Source: Afipia sp. OHSU_II-C1
Lineage (GTDB): Bacteria; Pseudomonadota; Alphaproteobacteria; Rhizobiales; Xanthobacteraceae
Length of the DNA: 64,000 nt
Assembly (NCBI RefSeq): GCF_000497575.1
Contig: NZ_APJI01000015.1
Location: forward strand, 1-64,000
Direction of reading: 5' to 3'
Under the pieces are notes generated by a model. It ran no database searches. It was not told the DNA's origin and saw nothing but the letters and a program-made list of their open reading frames with translations. The translations under genes and the position numbers were made by a program. Numbering within the stretch: the stretch's first letter is position 1; every line of letters begins with the position of its first letter. Below are positions 26,342 to 35,774 of the stretch, piece by piece.

Positions 26342-27622
26342 ATGAAACAAGCTCACGCGTACGTTCCGCGAACGACGAATTACAGCCTCAATCCGGGCGA
26401 TGAACTGAACGATCTGCGCATGTCGGATCAGGTTCGCCCGCTCTTTGAACACGTCAAGAAATTCATCCGGGACACCGTCGATCCGATGCTCGTCGAATAC
26501 ACCCGGCACGGTGAGGGCAAGAAGGACCGCTGGAGCTTCACACCCGGACAGATCGAGGTGCTGGAGAAAGCGAAAGCGAAAGCCAAGCAAGAAGGCCTCT
26601 GGAACTTCTTTCTTCCCGACAGCGAAACCGGCGAAGGCCTGAAGAACCTCGATTACGCCTACATCGCAGTCGAGCTCGCGAAGAATCCGCTGGCATCTGA
26701 AACCATGAACTGCTCTGCGCCGGACACCGGCAACATGGAGGTGCTGGAGCGCGTCGGCACGAAAGAGCAGAAGGAGAAGTGGCTAAAGCCGCTGCTGAAC
26801 GGCGAAATCCGCTCGGCCTACGCAATGACCGAACCGAACGTTGCGTCTTCCGACGCCAAGAACATTGCGACCACGGCGAAGCTCGTCGGCGACGAATGGG
26901 TCATCAATGGCGAAAAGTATTACATCTCCGGCCTGGGCGATCCGCGTTGTAAAATCATGATCGCCATGGTGCAGACCAATCCCGATGCACCGCGGGGTAA
27001 GCAGCAATCCCAGATTCTGGTGCCGGTCGACACACCCGGCGTTGAAATCATCGGGCCGATGCATGTGTTCGGCGCCGACCACGCGCCGCGCGGCCACATG
27101 CATATGCGCTTCAACAATGTCCGCGTGCCGAAGGAGAACATCCTGCTCGGCGAAGGCCGTGGCTTCGAGATTTCACAGGTCCGGCTCGGGCCGGGCCGCA
27201 TCCATCACTGCATGCGCACGATCGGCAAGGCGGAGAAGGCGCTCGACCTGATGGTGTCGCGCGGCCTGACGCGGGAAGCCTTCGGCAAGCAGATCGCGCA
27301 TCTCGGCGGCAATCTCCAGATCATCGCGCAGGCGCGCTGTGAGATCGAAGCGATGCGGCTGATGGTGCTGAAGGCAGCCAAGGCCATGGATGTGCTCGGG
27401 AACAAGGAAGCCCGCGTCTGGGTCAGCATGGTCAAGGCCATGGTGCCGGAGCGCACCTGCAAGATCATCGATCAGGCGATCCAGATTCACGGTGCAACCG
27501 GCATTTCCGAATGGACGCCGCTCGCCGACATGTACGCCGACGTCCGGCACCTGCGCTTTGCCGACGGTCCGGATGAGGTGCACTGGATGGTGGTCGGCCG
27601 GCATGAACTGAGCATGGCGTAA
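26342..27622 (+). CDS. Acyl-CoA dehydrogenase family protein
   Basis: A 426-residue flavoenzyme of the ACAD10/11-like branch, expected to introduce a double bond into an acyl-CoA. Visible parts are the N-terminal helical domain, the YAMTEPNVASSDAKNI middle segment that contacts FAD, and the C-terminal IHGATGISEWTPLADMYADVR. The substrate cannot be read from the sequence. It is a single gene with its own upstream gap, convergent with the binding-protein gene at 27760. Confidence 0.9.
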   Translation: MKQAHAYVPRTTNYSLNPGDELNDLRMSDQVRPLFEHVKKFIRDTVDPMLVEYTRHGEGKKDRWSFTPGQIEVLEKAKAKAKQEGLWNFFLPDSETGEGLKNLDYAYIAVELAKNPLASETMNCSAPDTGNMEVLERVGTKEQKEKWLKPLLNGEIRSAYAMTEPNVASSDAKNIATTAKLVGDEWVINGEKYYISGLGDPRCKIMIAMVQTNPDAPRGKQQSQILVPVDTPGVEIIGPMHVFGADHAPRGHMHMRFNNVRVPKENILLGEGRGFEISQVRLGPGRIHHCMRTIGKAEKALDLMVSRGLTREAFGKQIAHLGGNLQIIAQARCEIEAMRLMVLKAAKAMDVLGNKEARVWVSMVKAMVPERTCKIIDQAIQIHGATGISEWTPLADMYADVRHLRFADGPDEVHWMVVGRHELSMA

Positions 27623-27759
27623 GCCGGGATCGGAGCGCGGTATTTCACCGTTATCGCGCTCCTCGCTTGCGGCGTTTGCGCAGGAGCGCAAATGCCGTTC
27701 TTCCGATCGGCGGACAAGACCGCTCAATCCCGGTCGGGACGGGACCAAGCGCCGATCAA

Positions 27760-28725
27760 TCAGCTGATCTTCGAAGCCAGATCGATCCAGACCGGCGATT
27801 CCCGTGCATACAGCGCACGGGTGGCCGCAAGGTCCATCGCGCCTTCATCGATGCCAAACATCTTGAACATCTCGAGAGCCTTCTCGCTCTTTCCGCCCTG
27901 AACGAGAATCTGGGACAGGCGCTCAATGACCTCTTGCGGCGTTCCCTTGGGAACGGCGCAGCACTGATACGTCGTGAGATCGAACAGCGGAGCGGTCGCC
28001 CCCTGCTCCTTGAATGTCTTGACGTCGGGAAGAACGGTCAACCGTTTGCGCGGCACCGCGATCGCAACTCCCGCGCCGCTCTGAAGAACGGATTGGGCGC
28101 CGATATAACTTCCGATGCCGCCGTCGATGACCTGCCCGACGATATCGGTAAACATCGGAGCTTCGCCGCGATAGTGAACCGGCTCGATCTTAAGATCGTA
28201 CTGCTTGTTGAGTTCGATGATCGTCAGGTGCCCCGGAGATCCGACGCCGAACGTGCCAAGGCTGACGCGGGGCGCGGACTTCGCATACTGAACAAACTCA
28301 CCGAGTGTTTTGACCCCGAGCTTGCTGCTCGCGAACATCGGAAGACCACCGGTCGGCATCGCGGCCACCAGTTCGAAATCGCGGTCCGTATCGTAGGCAA
28401 TATCCTTGATCAGAACTCGGTTCACCGTCATCGCGCCGGAGGTATTGAAGAGCAGCGTGTATCCATCCGCCGCGGCACGCTTGACCTCCGTTGCAGCCAG
28501 CGCCCCCAAGGCTCCGGTTTTATTTTCGACAACGACCGACGCGCCGGTCTGCTTGCCGAGGAATTCGCCGTAGGTTCTCGCGAAAATGTCGGTCTGTCCT
28601 CCCGGAGCAAACCCGACAACGATCCGGATGGCCCGCTCCGGCCATTGAGGCGCCGCATAAGCAGCAGCCGGCAGCAGAACGGAAGCTGCGCCAGCGCGCA
28701 GGATTTGACGGCGATTGAACTGCAA
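27760..28725 (-). CDS. Tripartite tricarboxylate transporter (Bug) binding protein
   Basis: A 321-residue Bug/TctC-family periplasmic protein: an RR-type leader (NRRQILRAGAASVLLPA), WPERAIRIVVGFAPGGQTDIFA, and VENKTGALGALAATEVKRAAADGYT in full family order. I set the start at the TTG at 28725, where ggagg lies seven bases upstream; a longer frame to 28755 has no ribosome site. As with the other Bug protein at 17594, no TctA/TctB genes are nearby. Confidence 0.9.
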   Translation of the reverse strand: MQFNRRQILRAGAASVLLPAAAYAAPQWPERAIRIVVGFAPGGQTDIFARTYGEFLGKQTGASVVVENKTGALGALAATEVKRAAADGYTLLFNTSGAMTVNRVLIKDIAYDTDRDFELVAAMPTGGLPMFASSKLGVKTLGEFVQYAKSAPRVSLGTFGVGSPGHLTIIELNKQYDLKIEPVHYRGEAPMFTDIVGQVIDGGIGSYIGAQSVLQSGAGVAIAVPRKRLTVLPDVKTFKEQGATAPLFDLTTYQCCAVPKGTPQEVIERLSQILVQGGKSEKALEMFKMFGIDEGAMDLAATRALYARESPVWIDLASKIS

Positions 28726-28998
28726 GACGTGTCCTCCGTGACAACACATTATCATTAAGTTCTTTTATAGAACTATATGATGTTGCATAACAACCGCCGC
28801 GGCAACGAACACCTGATGCAATATGCCGCATGCGTCGAGGCCACTCGTCACGAGCCAGTATTGAAAAGGAATGGGTGCGGACCGTCCGTTGCGGCGGCGG
28901 GATGACGGCTTATTGTGTTGATGATCCGGAACGGAAGCGGGATGCTCCTCACGGAAGCCACCTGAGCAGCGGTCGCAGATGTCCCGACGGAGGTCCGC

Positions 28999-29352
28999 AT
29001 GCGAGCATTCGTGACGCAAGCAATGGCGATCGCACTGTCCCTTGCGCCGGTCCATGCAGCTCCGCCCGACAATGCGGACCCGGCACTGGCGCCCTGGTTC
29101 AAGGGTTTGAGACAGCCGGGAACGGGCGCGGAATGCTGCTCGATCGCCGATTGCCGCGCCGCCGAGGTGCGGCGGGATGCCCAGGGCTATGAGGTCAAGG
29201 TTGACCACAAGTGGCACATCTCGTCAGCCTTCTGGATCCGGGTCCCGGCCGAGAGAATTCTCGCCGAGCGTCACAACCCGACCGGCGGCGCCGTGTTGTG
29301 CTACACGCCCGAGGCGGGCATCCTCTGCTTCGTTCCGCCTCCCGAAAGCTGA
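28999..29352 (+). CDS. Small exported cysteine-containing protein
   Basis: A 117-residue exported protein, signal peptide about 1-20 (VHA-AP). The mature chain begins PDNADPALAPWF and has four cysteines in the pattern CCSIADC ... LCYTPEAGILC, likely two disulfides. I recall similar uncharacterised proteins in Bradyrhizobium; no function is known. It is followed by the aldehyde dehydrogenase gene after 17 bases, suggesting one transcript. Confidence 0.7.
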   Translation: MRAFVTQAMAIALSLAPVHAAPPDNADPALAPWFKGLRQPGTGAECCSIADCRAAEVRRDAQGYEVKVDHKWHISSAFWIRVPAERILAERHNPTGGAVLCYTPEAGILCFVPPPES

Positions 29353-29369
29353 GATTCCCGGAGCACGGC

Positions 29370-30887
29370 ATGACTCTCGCAACCGATGTCGATTCGCTTC
29401 TTCAGAAGCTCGGCGTTCCGCGCAATCTGTACACTCAGGGCTCACGCACGGCGCGCTCGCCGCTCACCGGCGAAACGATCGCCAGCGTGCAGGATGCAAA
29501 CACTGGCAGCGCGACCGAAGCGATCGCACGGGCGCAAGCTGCATTCCTTGCATGGAGAACCGTTCCCGCGCCGCAGCGCGGCGAACTCGTTCGCGTTCTT
29601 GGCAACGAACTGCGCGGCGCCAAGGCTGAGCTCGGACGCCTGGTCACCATCGAGGCCGGAAAAATCCAGTCGGAGGGACAAGGCGAGGTTCAGGAGATGA
29701 TCGACATCTGCGATTTCGCAGTCGGTCTCTCGCGCCAGCTCTACGGCCTCACCATCGCGAGCGAACGGCCCAACCACCGGATGATGGAGCAATGGCATCC
29801 GCTTGGCCCTGTCGGCGTCATCACGTCTTTCAATTTTCCCGTCGCGGTGTGGTCGTGGAACGCCGCCCTCGCCCTTGTCTGCGGCAACCCTGTGATCTGG
29901 AAGCCATCGGAAAAAACACCGTTGACGGCACTCGCCGTTCAGGCGCTGTTCGAGCGCGCGGCGGCGAAGATCGATGGCATCCCGGCGGACCTCTCAACGC
30001 TGCTGATCGGCGGGCGGGATATCGGTGAGTTGCTGGTGGATGATCCGCGCATCCCGCTGGTTTCGGCGACCGGGTCCACCGCCATGGGGCGCATGGTCGG
30101 TCCACGTCTTGCCGCGCGTTTTGCCCGGAGCATTCTGGAACTTGGCGGCAACAACGCCTCGATCGTGTGCCCGTCGGCGAACCTCGACCTCGCTGTTCGC
30201 GCCATCGCCTTCGCGGCCATCGGTACCGCCGGCCAGCGCTGCACGTCGCTTCGCAGGCTGCTGGTTCATCACAGCGTTTACGATGCATTCGTCGGACGAC
30301 TGAAGCAGGTCTATGGATCGGTCCGGATCGGCAATCCTCTCGCGGTGAATGACGTCCTCGTCGGCCCGCTGATCGACGAGATGGCCTTCCGGAAAATGCA
30401 GAAAGCGTTGGCGGAGGCGCGGACGTCTGGCGGTGAGGTTTTTGGCGGCGCGCGCGTCGAGGACAAACAAAACCCTGCCGCGTATTATGTCACGCCCGCC
30501 CTCGTCGAAATGCCGGCGCAGACCGGGCCGGTGCTGCGCGAGACGTTCGCACCGATTCTTTATGTCATGAAGTATTCGGAATTCGGCGAAGCGATGGAGA
30601 TGCACAACAGCGTGCCGCAAGGGCTGTCATCGTCGATCTTCTCGACCGACATGCACGAGGTGGAAGAATTTCTCTCGGCCAGAGGCTCCGACTGCGGGAT
30701 CGCCAATGTCAACATCGGCCCGTCCGGCGCGGAGATCGGCGGCGCATTCGGCGGCGAAAAGGAAACCGGCGGCGGGCGCGAGGCCGGATCGGATTCATGG
30801 AAGGCCTATATGCGCCGGGTCACCAGCACCATCAATTTCGGCCACGACCTACCGCTCGCGCAAGGCGTGAAGTTTGATATCGATTGA
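29370..30887 (+). CDS. amaB: Aldehyde dehydrogenase, ALDH7/AmaB type
   Basis: A 505-residue NAD-dependent dehydrogenase of the ALDH7 branch, which oxidises 2-aminoadipate semialdehyde (piperideine-6-carboxylate) in lysine breakdown. Key residues are the general base in ILELGGNNASIV, the nucleophile in AGQRCTSLRR, and the C-terminal GAFGGEKETGGGREAGSDSWKAYMRR, which is characteristic of ALDH7. The ATG at 29370 has ggag upstream; the frame extends to 29211 but overlaps the preceding gene. No other lysine-catabolic gene is adjacent. Confidence 0.88.
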   Translation: MTLATDVDSLLQKLGVPRNLYTQGSRTARSPLTGETIASVQDANTGSATEAIARAQAAFLAWRTVPAPQRGELVRVLGNELRGAKAELGRLVTIEAGKIQSEGQGEVQEMIDICDFAVGLSRQLYGLTIASERPNHRMMEQWHPLGPVGVITSFNFPVAVWSWNAALALVCGNPVIWKPSEKTPLTALAVQALFERAAAKIDGIPADLSTLLIGGRDIGELLVDDPRIPLVSATGSTAMGRMVGPRLAARFARSILELGGNNASIVCPSANLDLAVRAIAFAAIGTAGQRCTSLRRLLVHHSVYDAFVGRLKQVYGSVRIGNPLAVNDVLVGPLIDEMAFRKMQKALAEARTSGGEVFGGARVEDKQNPAAYYVTPALVEMPAQTGPVLRETFAPILYVMKYSEFGEAMEMHNSVPQGLSSSIFSTDMHEVEEFLSARGSDCGIANVNIGPSGAEIGGAFGGEKETGGGREAGSDSWKAYMRRVTSTINFGHDLPLAQGVKFDID

Positions 30888-30991
30888 TTTATCCATTTGA
30901 CGCATACGGGCAAAGTGAAGTCACATAGCGAACGACAGACATCTGCTCGCACGGTCTGTTCTGGTACGTCTCATCGAAACGGAGGGGCACT

Positions 30992-31258
30992 ATGAAAAAG
31001 CTTTTCACCGCTGCGGCTCTGGGGGCATCCATTTTCCTGGCATCCTCGTCGGCGTTCGCCGTGTCCTGCACCCAGCAGGGAGAATCTTGCAAAGTCTGGG
31101 CCAGCGGCCAGGGCGCCCAGGCCGCCACCTATGCTGCGAAATGCACGCGCGAAGTCTCCGCATGCACCAGCCGCTGCAAAAAGGGCACCAAAGTCTTCAT
31201 CGGAGTTTACGGCGGTTCCGGCGGCGGCCAGCACTATCCGATCGACGAGTGCAGGTAA
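30992..31258 (+). CDS. Small exported cysteine-rich protein
   Basis: An 88-residue exported protein with a clear signal peptide (about 1-23, AFA-VS). The mature 65 residues contain six cysteines, spaced SCTQQGESCKVW ... KCTREVSACTSRC ... DECR, likely three disulfides, and a short Gly-rich loop. No family is recognised. A strong ggaggggc ribosome site precedes the ATG. It is the last gene before the change in base composition. Confidence 0.7.
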   Translation: MKKLFTAAALGASIFLASSSAFAVSCTQQGESCKVWASGQGAQAATYAAKCTREVSACTSRCKKGTKVFIGVYGGSGGGQHYPIDECR

Positions 31259-31468
31259 CGCATAGCGGCGGTTACGACGCCGGTTTGGTCTTGCTGCCTG
31301 CCGGATTCCTGTCCGGTTGAGAGTCGCTTGTGACTCTTCACCGTGCTCGGCTTCATCTCATCTGGTGCGAGAGCGGCTTGTCATATGCCAGCTTAAATCG
31401 CCGGGCCCGCAACTCACGCCAAATATCATTTAGCGACCGGCTTCCACTCCGTGATCGCTGTTTCGAAC

Positions 31469-32443
31469 TCAAGGAATTAGAACAGTCGAACCGACCGTCT
31501 TGCTGCCTTCGAGGGCACGATGAGCATCCGCAGCATCCTTCAGCGGGAAAGTCTGTGCGATCTCCGCCTTAACCTTACCACTGGCCATAGCGTCAAACAG
31601 ATCAGCGGCGGTGGCTTGAAGATCGTCGGGCTTGGCAGTGTAAGTTGCGAGGGCCGGCCGCGTCACAAACAGTGAGCCCTTGGCTGCGAGCTGGCCGATG
31701 TTGACCGGTGGAACAGGCCCGGATGTATTGCCGAAGCTCACCATTAGACCCAGGGGCTGCAAACACGACAGAGAATCTTCCCACGTCACCTTGCCAACCG
31801 AGTCATAAACGACCGGCACACCGGCTCCATTCGTAAGTTCACGAACGCGCTCTGCAAAATTCTCCTTGGTATAAAGAACCGTGTGAGTGCAACCGTTCGC
31901 CTTGGCGAGAGCCGCCTTCTCTTCGTTACTCACGGTGCCGATGACTGTTACGCCCAACGCTTTGAGCCACTGGCAGGCAATGAGGCCAACACCACCCGCT
32001 GCCGCATGCAGCAGAACGGTTTCACCTGCCTTCACCTTATAGGTACGGCGAATCAGGAATTGAACGGTCATGCCCTTCAGCAGCAGCGCCGCAGCCTGCT
32101 GATCGGAAACGTTGTCTGGAAGCTTCACCAGAGGAATTGCCGGCATCACGCGCGTTTCCGCGTAAGCACCGGGAGGACCACCGGCATACGCAACGCGATC
32201 GCCTATCTTGACATGACTTACGCCTGAACCGACAGCCTCGATCACGCCTGCAGCTTCAAGCCCAAGGCCGCCCGGCATCGGGATGGGATACAAGCCAGAG
32301 CGCATATAGACGTCAATGTAATTCAGGCCAATTGCCGTATGCCGGATACGAACCTGCCCTTCACCTGGTTCACCGACTTGAATGTCTTTCCACTGCAGCG
32401 CATCCGGTCCGCCTGTCTTGTCAATAACGATAGCTTTAGTCAC
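31469..32443 (-). CDS. NADPH:quinone reductase (Qor-type)
   Basis: A 324-residue zinc-free medium-chain dehydrogenase that reduces quinones or enones with NADPH. It shows the quinone-reductase start (QVGEPGEGQVRIRHTAIGLNYIDVY), the nucleotide-binding AAAGGVGLIACQWLKALG and the C-terminal KAEIAQTFPLKDAADAHRALE. Zinc-ligand cysteines of alcohol dehydrogenases are absent. It is the leftmost gene of the lower-G+C island and is transcribed toward the boundary. Confidence 0.9.
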   Translation of the reverse strand: MTKAIVIDKTGGPDALQWKDIQVGEPGEGQVRIRHTAIGLNYIDVYMRSGLYPIPMPGGLGLEAAGVIEAVGSGVSHVKIGDRVAYAGGPPGAYAETRVMPAIPLVKLPDNVSDQQAAALLLKGMTVQFLIRRTYKVKAGETVLLHAAAGGVGLIACQWLKALGVTVIGTVSNEEKAALAKANGCTHTVLYTKENFAERVRELTNGAGVPVVYDSVGKVTWEDSLSCLQPLGLMVSFGNTSGPVPPVNIGQLAAKGSLFVTRPALATYTAKPDDLQATAADLFDAMASGKVKAEIAQTFPLKDAADAHRALEGSKTVGSTVLIP

Positions 32444-32565
32444 TTTTGCCTCGATTGATGTGATGGAGAATTACAAGCAACAACTGCCTGGCGCGTCGCG
32501 CAGACCACCTGCTTACGACTGACCACGCATGCACTTCTTCGTGCTTATTCGAATTATCGCAATCT

Positions 32566-33285
32566 TCAGACTTCGCCCGCAGCCTCAATATCCTTCAGAT
32601 GCTGACGAAAACCGTAACTTGGCTCGCGCTGCCTCCGCGCGAGGTACTCGCTGAACTGCGTCTGGGAACGATAGCCACGGCCTTCCTTCATGCCTTTGAG
32701 TTGGCGAGCCTCAGTCTCCCGATAGGCAATCGCAGCAGCAACGATATCCTCAAGCCGATCTTCCGGCAGGAAGAGAACCCCATTGGCATCGCCCACGACG
32801 AAATCTTTGGATGTAATGACGTGCGTACCGATGATTGCCTGGCTGAGGATGTCCGGCGGCCGCACATGCAAACGCTGTGGCCCGGTTGGCAACGATCCCA
32901 TACTGAATACCGGAAAGCCGATATCGCTGAGTTCTGCACTGTCGCGATGCAGCCCCCAGACGACAAAGCCTGAGATTCCGGCCGCCTTGGCCTCAAGAAC
33001 AACGATATCGCCGATACACGCCTCATCCATACGTGCGCCATTATCGATAACGAAGACATCGCCGGCCGAGGAACTCTCAAGAGCTTCGAAGAAAATGTCG
33101 ATGCTCCCCACATGCCGAATCGGCCGCGCACGTCCCGCGCACCGCATATTGTTCGCAAGTGGACGCAACCCCACCGGTGCGAAGCGAATCGGAACACCTG
33201 TTCTCAGACAACCATCAGCGAGATAGGGGGTCGTAAGCGTGTTTAGCTGATCGACCAAAAGCTGGCTCAAGATGTCCATCTCCAT
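32566..33285 (-). CDS. RraA family / HMG-type aldolase
   Basis: A protein of about 240 residues with the RraA fold: GDVFVIDNGARMDEACIGD and EAKAAGISGFVVWGLHRD, where the usual GxxRD active-site arginine reads HRD. Members act as 4-hydroxy-4-methyl-2-oxoglutarate aldolases in aromatic breakdown or as RNase E regulators; the catabolic setting favours an aldolase. The start is uncertain: I use the ATG at 33285, with ATG 33279 and a TTG at 33348 as alternatives, none with a clear ribosome site. It is divergent from the LysR gene at 33407. Confidence 0.75.
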   Translation of the reverse strand: MEMDILSQLLVDQLNTLTTPYLADGCLRTGVPIRFAPVGLRPLANNMRCAGRARPIRHVGSIDIFFEALESSSAGDVFVIDNGARMDEACIGDIVVLEAKAAGISGFVVWGLHRDSAELSDIGFPVFSMGSLPTGPQRLHVRPPDILSQAIIGTHVITSKDFVVGDANGVLFLPEDRLEDIVAAAIAYRETEARQLKGMKEGRGYRSQTQFSEYLARRQREPSYGFRQHLKDIEAAGEV

Positions 33286-33406
33286 GCATAGGTGGAGCCC
33301 GCCCGATCGCGTTCCGCGAAATCGGTTGCTCGACCTAGACATTAGCAATGGATGATAATTTCGAATATCATATAGTTAGGAAATCACAATTCTGGAATTC
33401 GAAAGT

Positions 33407-34300
33407 ATGAAACCCAACTTCGATATGGACGCTTTGCGCACGATGGTCTTGGGGCTCGAGCTTGGAAGTTTCGCCCGGGCCGCGTCGCAACTGGGGCGCT
33501 CACAATCCGCCATTAGCATGCAGCTAAAGAAGCTTGAGGAACAAGCGGGACAATCGCTGTTTCGTCGCAACGGCCGCGGTCTTGTCCCGACTGAAGCTGG
33601 CGACTCCCTTCTCATGTATGCCAGACGCATCATCGCCCTGAATGACGAAGCTGCAGCGTCTGTCGGCGCGGCGACGGCTGCTGCGTCAGTGCGCATGGGA
33701 CTTCCTCAAGATTTCTTCGAAGACGTGATGCCCGATGCACTTAAACAATTTTCACGGAAGCGCCCCGCAGTCCACGTTGAAGTCCGTGCTGGCCGTAATT
33801 ATTCACTCGAGGAAGATATAAACTCTGGGCGCCTCGATGTTGCTCTGGCTTTCTTCAAACCTAATTCCTCTAACCGCGGTACTTTGATCGCCTCGTTGCC
33901 AATGATGTGGTTCGGCGGAAAGGGAGTGAACGGATCAGAAGCAAGCGATCGGATCCCGCTTGTCGTTTTCGATCATCCATGCCTCTTTCGTCAGGCGGCA
34001 CTTCAAGTCCTGGAACGAAACAGGGTTCGTTGGCGCTTATCACTCACAACGCCAAGCCTGCCAGGTGTTTGGGCGGCCTTGCAATCGGGATACGGTATAT
34101 CGCCAAGAACGTCCCATTGCGTGCCCTCGGGCATTCGAGATGTGGGCACAGAGTTCGCCCTTCCATCCCTACCAGCGATCGAGCTACGGATGCTGTATGC
34201 AGCTGAGTTGTCTCCTGCTGCGTCCGATCTACGGGAGATTCTTCATCTCGTTGTACAAAAGCGAGTGAACGGGGCGATAATCAAACCGCAAAAACGCTGA
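33407..34300 (+). CDS. LysR-family transcription regulator
   Basis: A 297-residue LysR regulator: winged helix-turn-helix at about 8-65 (ELGSFARAASQLGRSQSAISMQLKKLE) and a periplasmic-binding-type effector domain from about 90 on. It is divergent from the RraA-like gene across a 121-base gap holding an imperfect inverted repeat (atttcgaat near 33358 and attcgaaag near 33397), a plausible LysR site. It likely controls that gene and itself. Confidence 0.9.
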   Translation: MKPNFDMDALRTMVLGLELGSFARAASQLGRSQSAISMQLKKLEEQAGQSLFRRNGRGLVPTEAGDSLLMYARRIIALNDEAAASVGAATAAASVRMGLPQDFFEDVMPDALKQFSRKRPAVHVEVRAGRNYSLEEDINSGRLDVALAFFKPNSSNRGTLIASLPMMWFGGKGVNGSEASDRIPLVVFDHPCLFRQAALQVLERNRVRWRLSLTTPSLPGVWAALQSGYGISPRTSHCVPSGIRDVGTEFALPSLPAIELRMLYAAELSPAASDLREILHLVVQKRVNGAIIKPQKR

Positions 34301-34483
34301 ATGAGCTCTCGAGTTCGCTTACGTCCCGCAACAACCGGTTTTACTCCCCTGTGCCGACCCACGTCGGCCCAACATGTTTCGACGTACTCATACTTTAACC
34401 GACATTCGCGACGAAACACCGATACGCCGAAGTGAGGCAGCAGGAAAAGGCATAAGATAAGAGGCGGCACATTAGTAGGTGTA

Positions 34484-35389
34484 TTACGCTGTCTCGCGAA
34501 GAAACCTCTTCAACAGCTCTTCAAACCATTCCGGGTCTTCAATTTCCGGAAAGTGACCAATGCCTTTACGCTCAACGTATTGAGCGTGCGGCGCGATGGT
34601 CAGCAGAGAGCGTTTATCGCTACGCCGATGGGAAGGATCACCTGCACCCCAAACCGCAAGAGCGGGCTGGCTGAAAGAAGGAAAAACTGGATCGGCAGCA
34701 CCACGACCGAACCAGGCCTGGATCAATGAAGCCAGGCAAAAATTCGCACCATGAGCGAAACACTCGCAGGATTGATTTAGAAATGACCCCGCGAGATCGG
34801 ACGAACCAAGCGCATTAGGATACCATGTCTTCGGCGCACTCGCGCGCATCTTATAGCTAACCTCCTGCCCAAGAAACGGCCTAGCCAAGTCGCCAGCAGG
34901 ATCAACGATCTTACTCGTCCATATCTTCTCCTGCTCCCAGCTGAGCGCCTGCATCAGTATCAGGTGGCTTACCAGTTCGGGACGCCTGGCGGCTATCAGC
35001 GCCGAGGGGTAAACGTTGGTACAGGTTGGGCAAAGCACAAACGGGCCGTCTAACGATGACAGCAATTCAGCGTAGCCATCCGTGAACGCTTCAAGTGTAA
35101 AATCGAAGCTCGGCTTAGGCGTCGAAAAGCCAAATCCTGGCGGATCAACAACAATAACACGCATCGACCTCGTAAGCCGATCGAAGACCGGATCATGATG
35201 CTCAAGCGCGTTCGGCCCGTCCGCGAAAAAAACAACGGAAAGATCGCCTAGTCCACCCTCACGAATGCGAAAGTGAATAGATTCGGTTTCGACATAACGC
35301 ACGCCAGAACGTGAAGCACTTCCCCACTTGCTATGTCTGGCAGACTGAACCGGCGATAGGGGATGAGTGTCCAGCATACTTGCGCGCAT
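34484..35389 (-). CDS. Alpha/beta hydrolase with cysteine at the nucleophile position
   Basis: A 301-residue alpha/beta hydrolase with the fold landmarks VVDPPGFGFS, the elbow region, an acid in VWGAGDPSH and the histidine in GIGHFPEIEDPEWFEELLKRF. At the elbow, where GHSMGG is usual, this protein reads CPTCTN; alignment by distance to ARRPELV puts C123 at the nucleophile position. A Cys-His-Asp triad, as in dienelactone hydrolase, is therefore possible, or the protein may be inactive. The ATG at 35389 has ggagg four bases upstream, better than the ORF start at 35416. Confidence 0.82.
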   Translation of the reverse strand: MRASMLDTHPLSPVQSARHSKWGSASRSGVRYVETESIHFRIREGGLGDLSVVFFADGPNALEHHDPVFDRLTRSMRVIVVDPPGFGFSTPKPSFDFTLEAFTDGYAELLSSLDGPFVLCPTCTNVYPSALIAARRPELVSHLILMQALSWEQEKIWTSKIVDPAGDLARPFLGQEVSYKMRASAPKTWYPNALGSSDLAGSFLNQSCECFAHGANFCLASLIQAWFGRGAADPVFPSFSQPALAVWGAGDPSHRRSDKRSLLTIAPHAQYVERKGIGHFPEIEDPEWFEELLKRFLRETA

Positions 35390-35774
35390 AAAACCTCCGT
35401 GGCGCAAGACGATCATCGCGCCCTATGAGCCTGATGCAGATAGCAATGCGCCAAGCATCACCCTAACGCAAACGCGTCATCTGCAAGTGAGGCATACCTG
35501 TCAGTGATATAGCCCCGCGATTAAGTCTCATGAGAGACCTACGGAGAAACTCTCCTCAACCTGTCTCGATTTTCAGCAAGTGATATATTTTCAATCGCTG
35601 GCAAATTTTTCTCATGCATTGGATTTTGCACTCCTATGTCAATTTTACTCTCACACGACAAGTCGAATGACGTTCTGATTGAATCTTGCACTGAGATCAA
35701 ATGGACCAAGACCAAATTCCGATTTCCGAAAGTGATTCAACAATAAGCATCTACTTAATCTCCGGAGATTCTGC
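35390..35774. other. AT-rich intergenic region
   Basis: A 385-base gap between two divergent genes, among the most AT-rich stretches here. It holds no credible gene. A 14-base palindrome gtctcatgagagac lies at 35525-35538. The serine acetyltransferase start is preceded by ggag (about 35762). Confidence 0.5.

Noticed and set aside
31260-31470. Search for the left attachment site as a copy of the tRNA-Phe 3' end
   Set aside because: No stretch resembling the tRNA 3' end was found here or near 26.0 kb.
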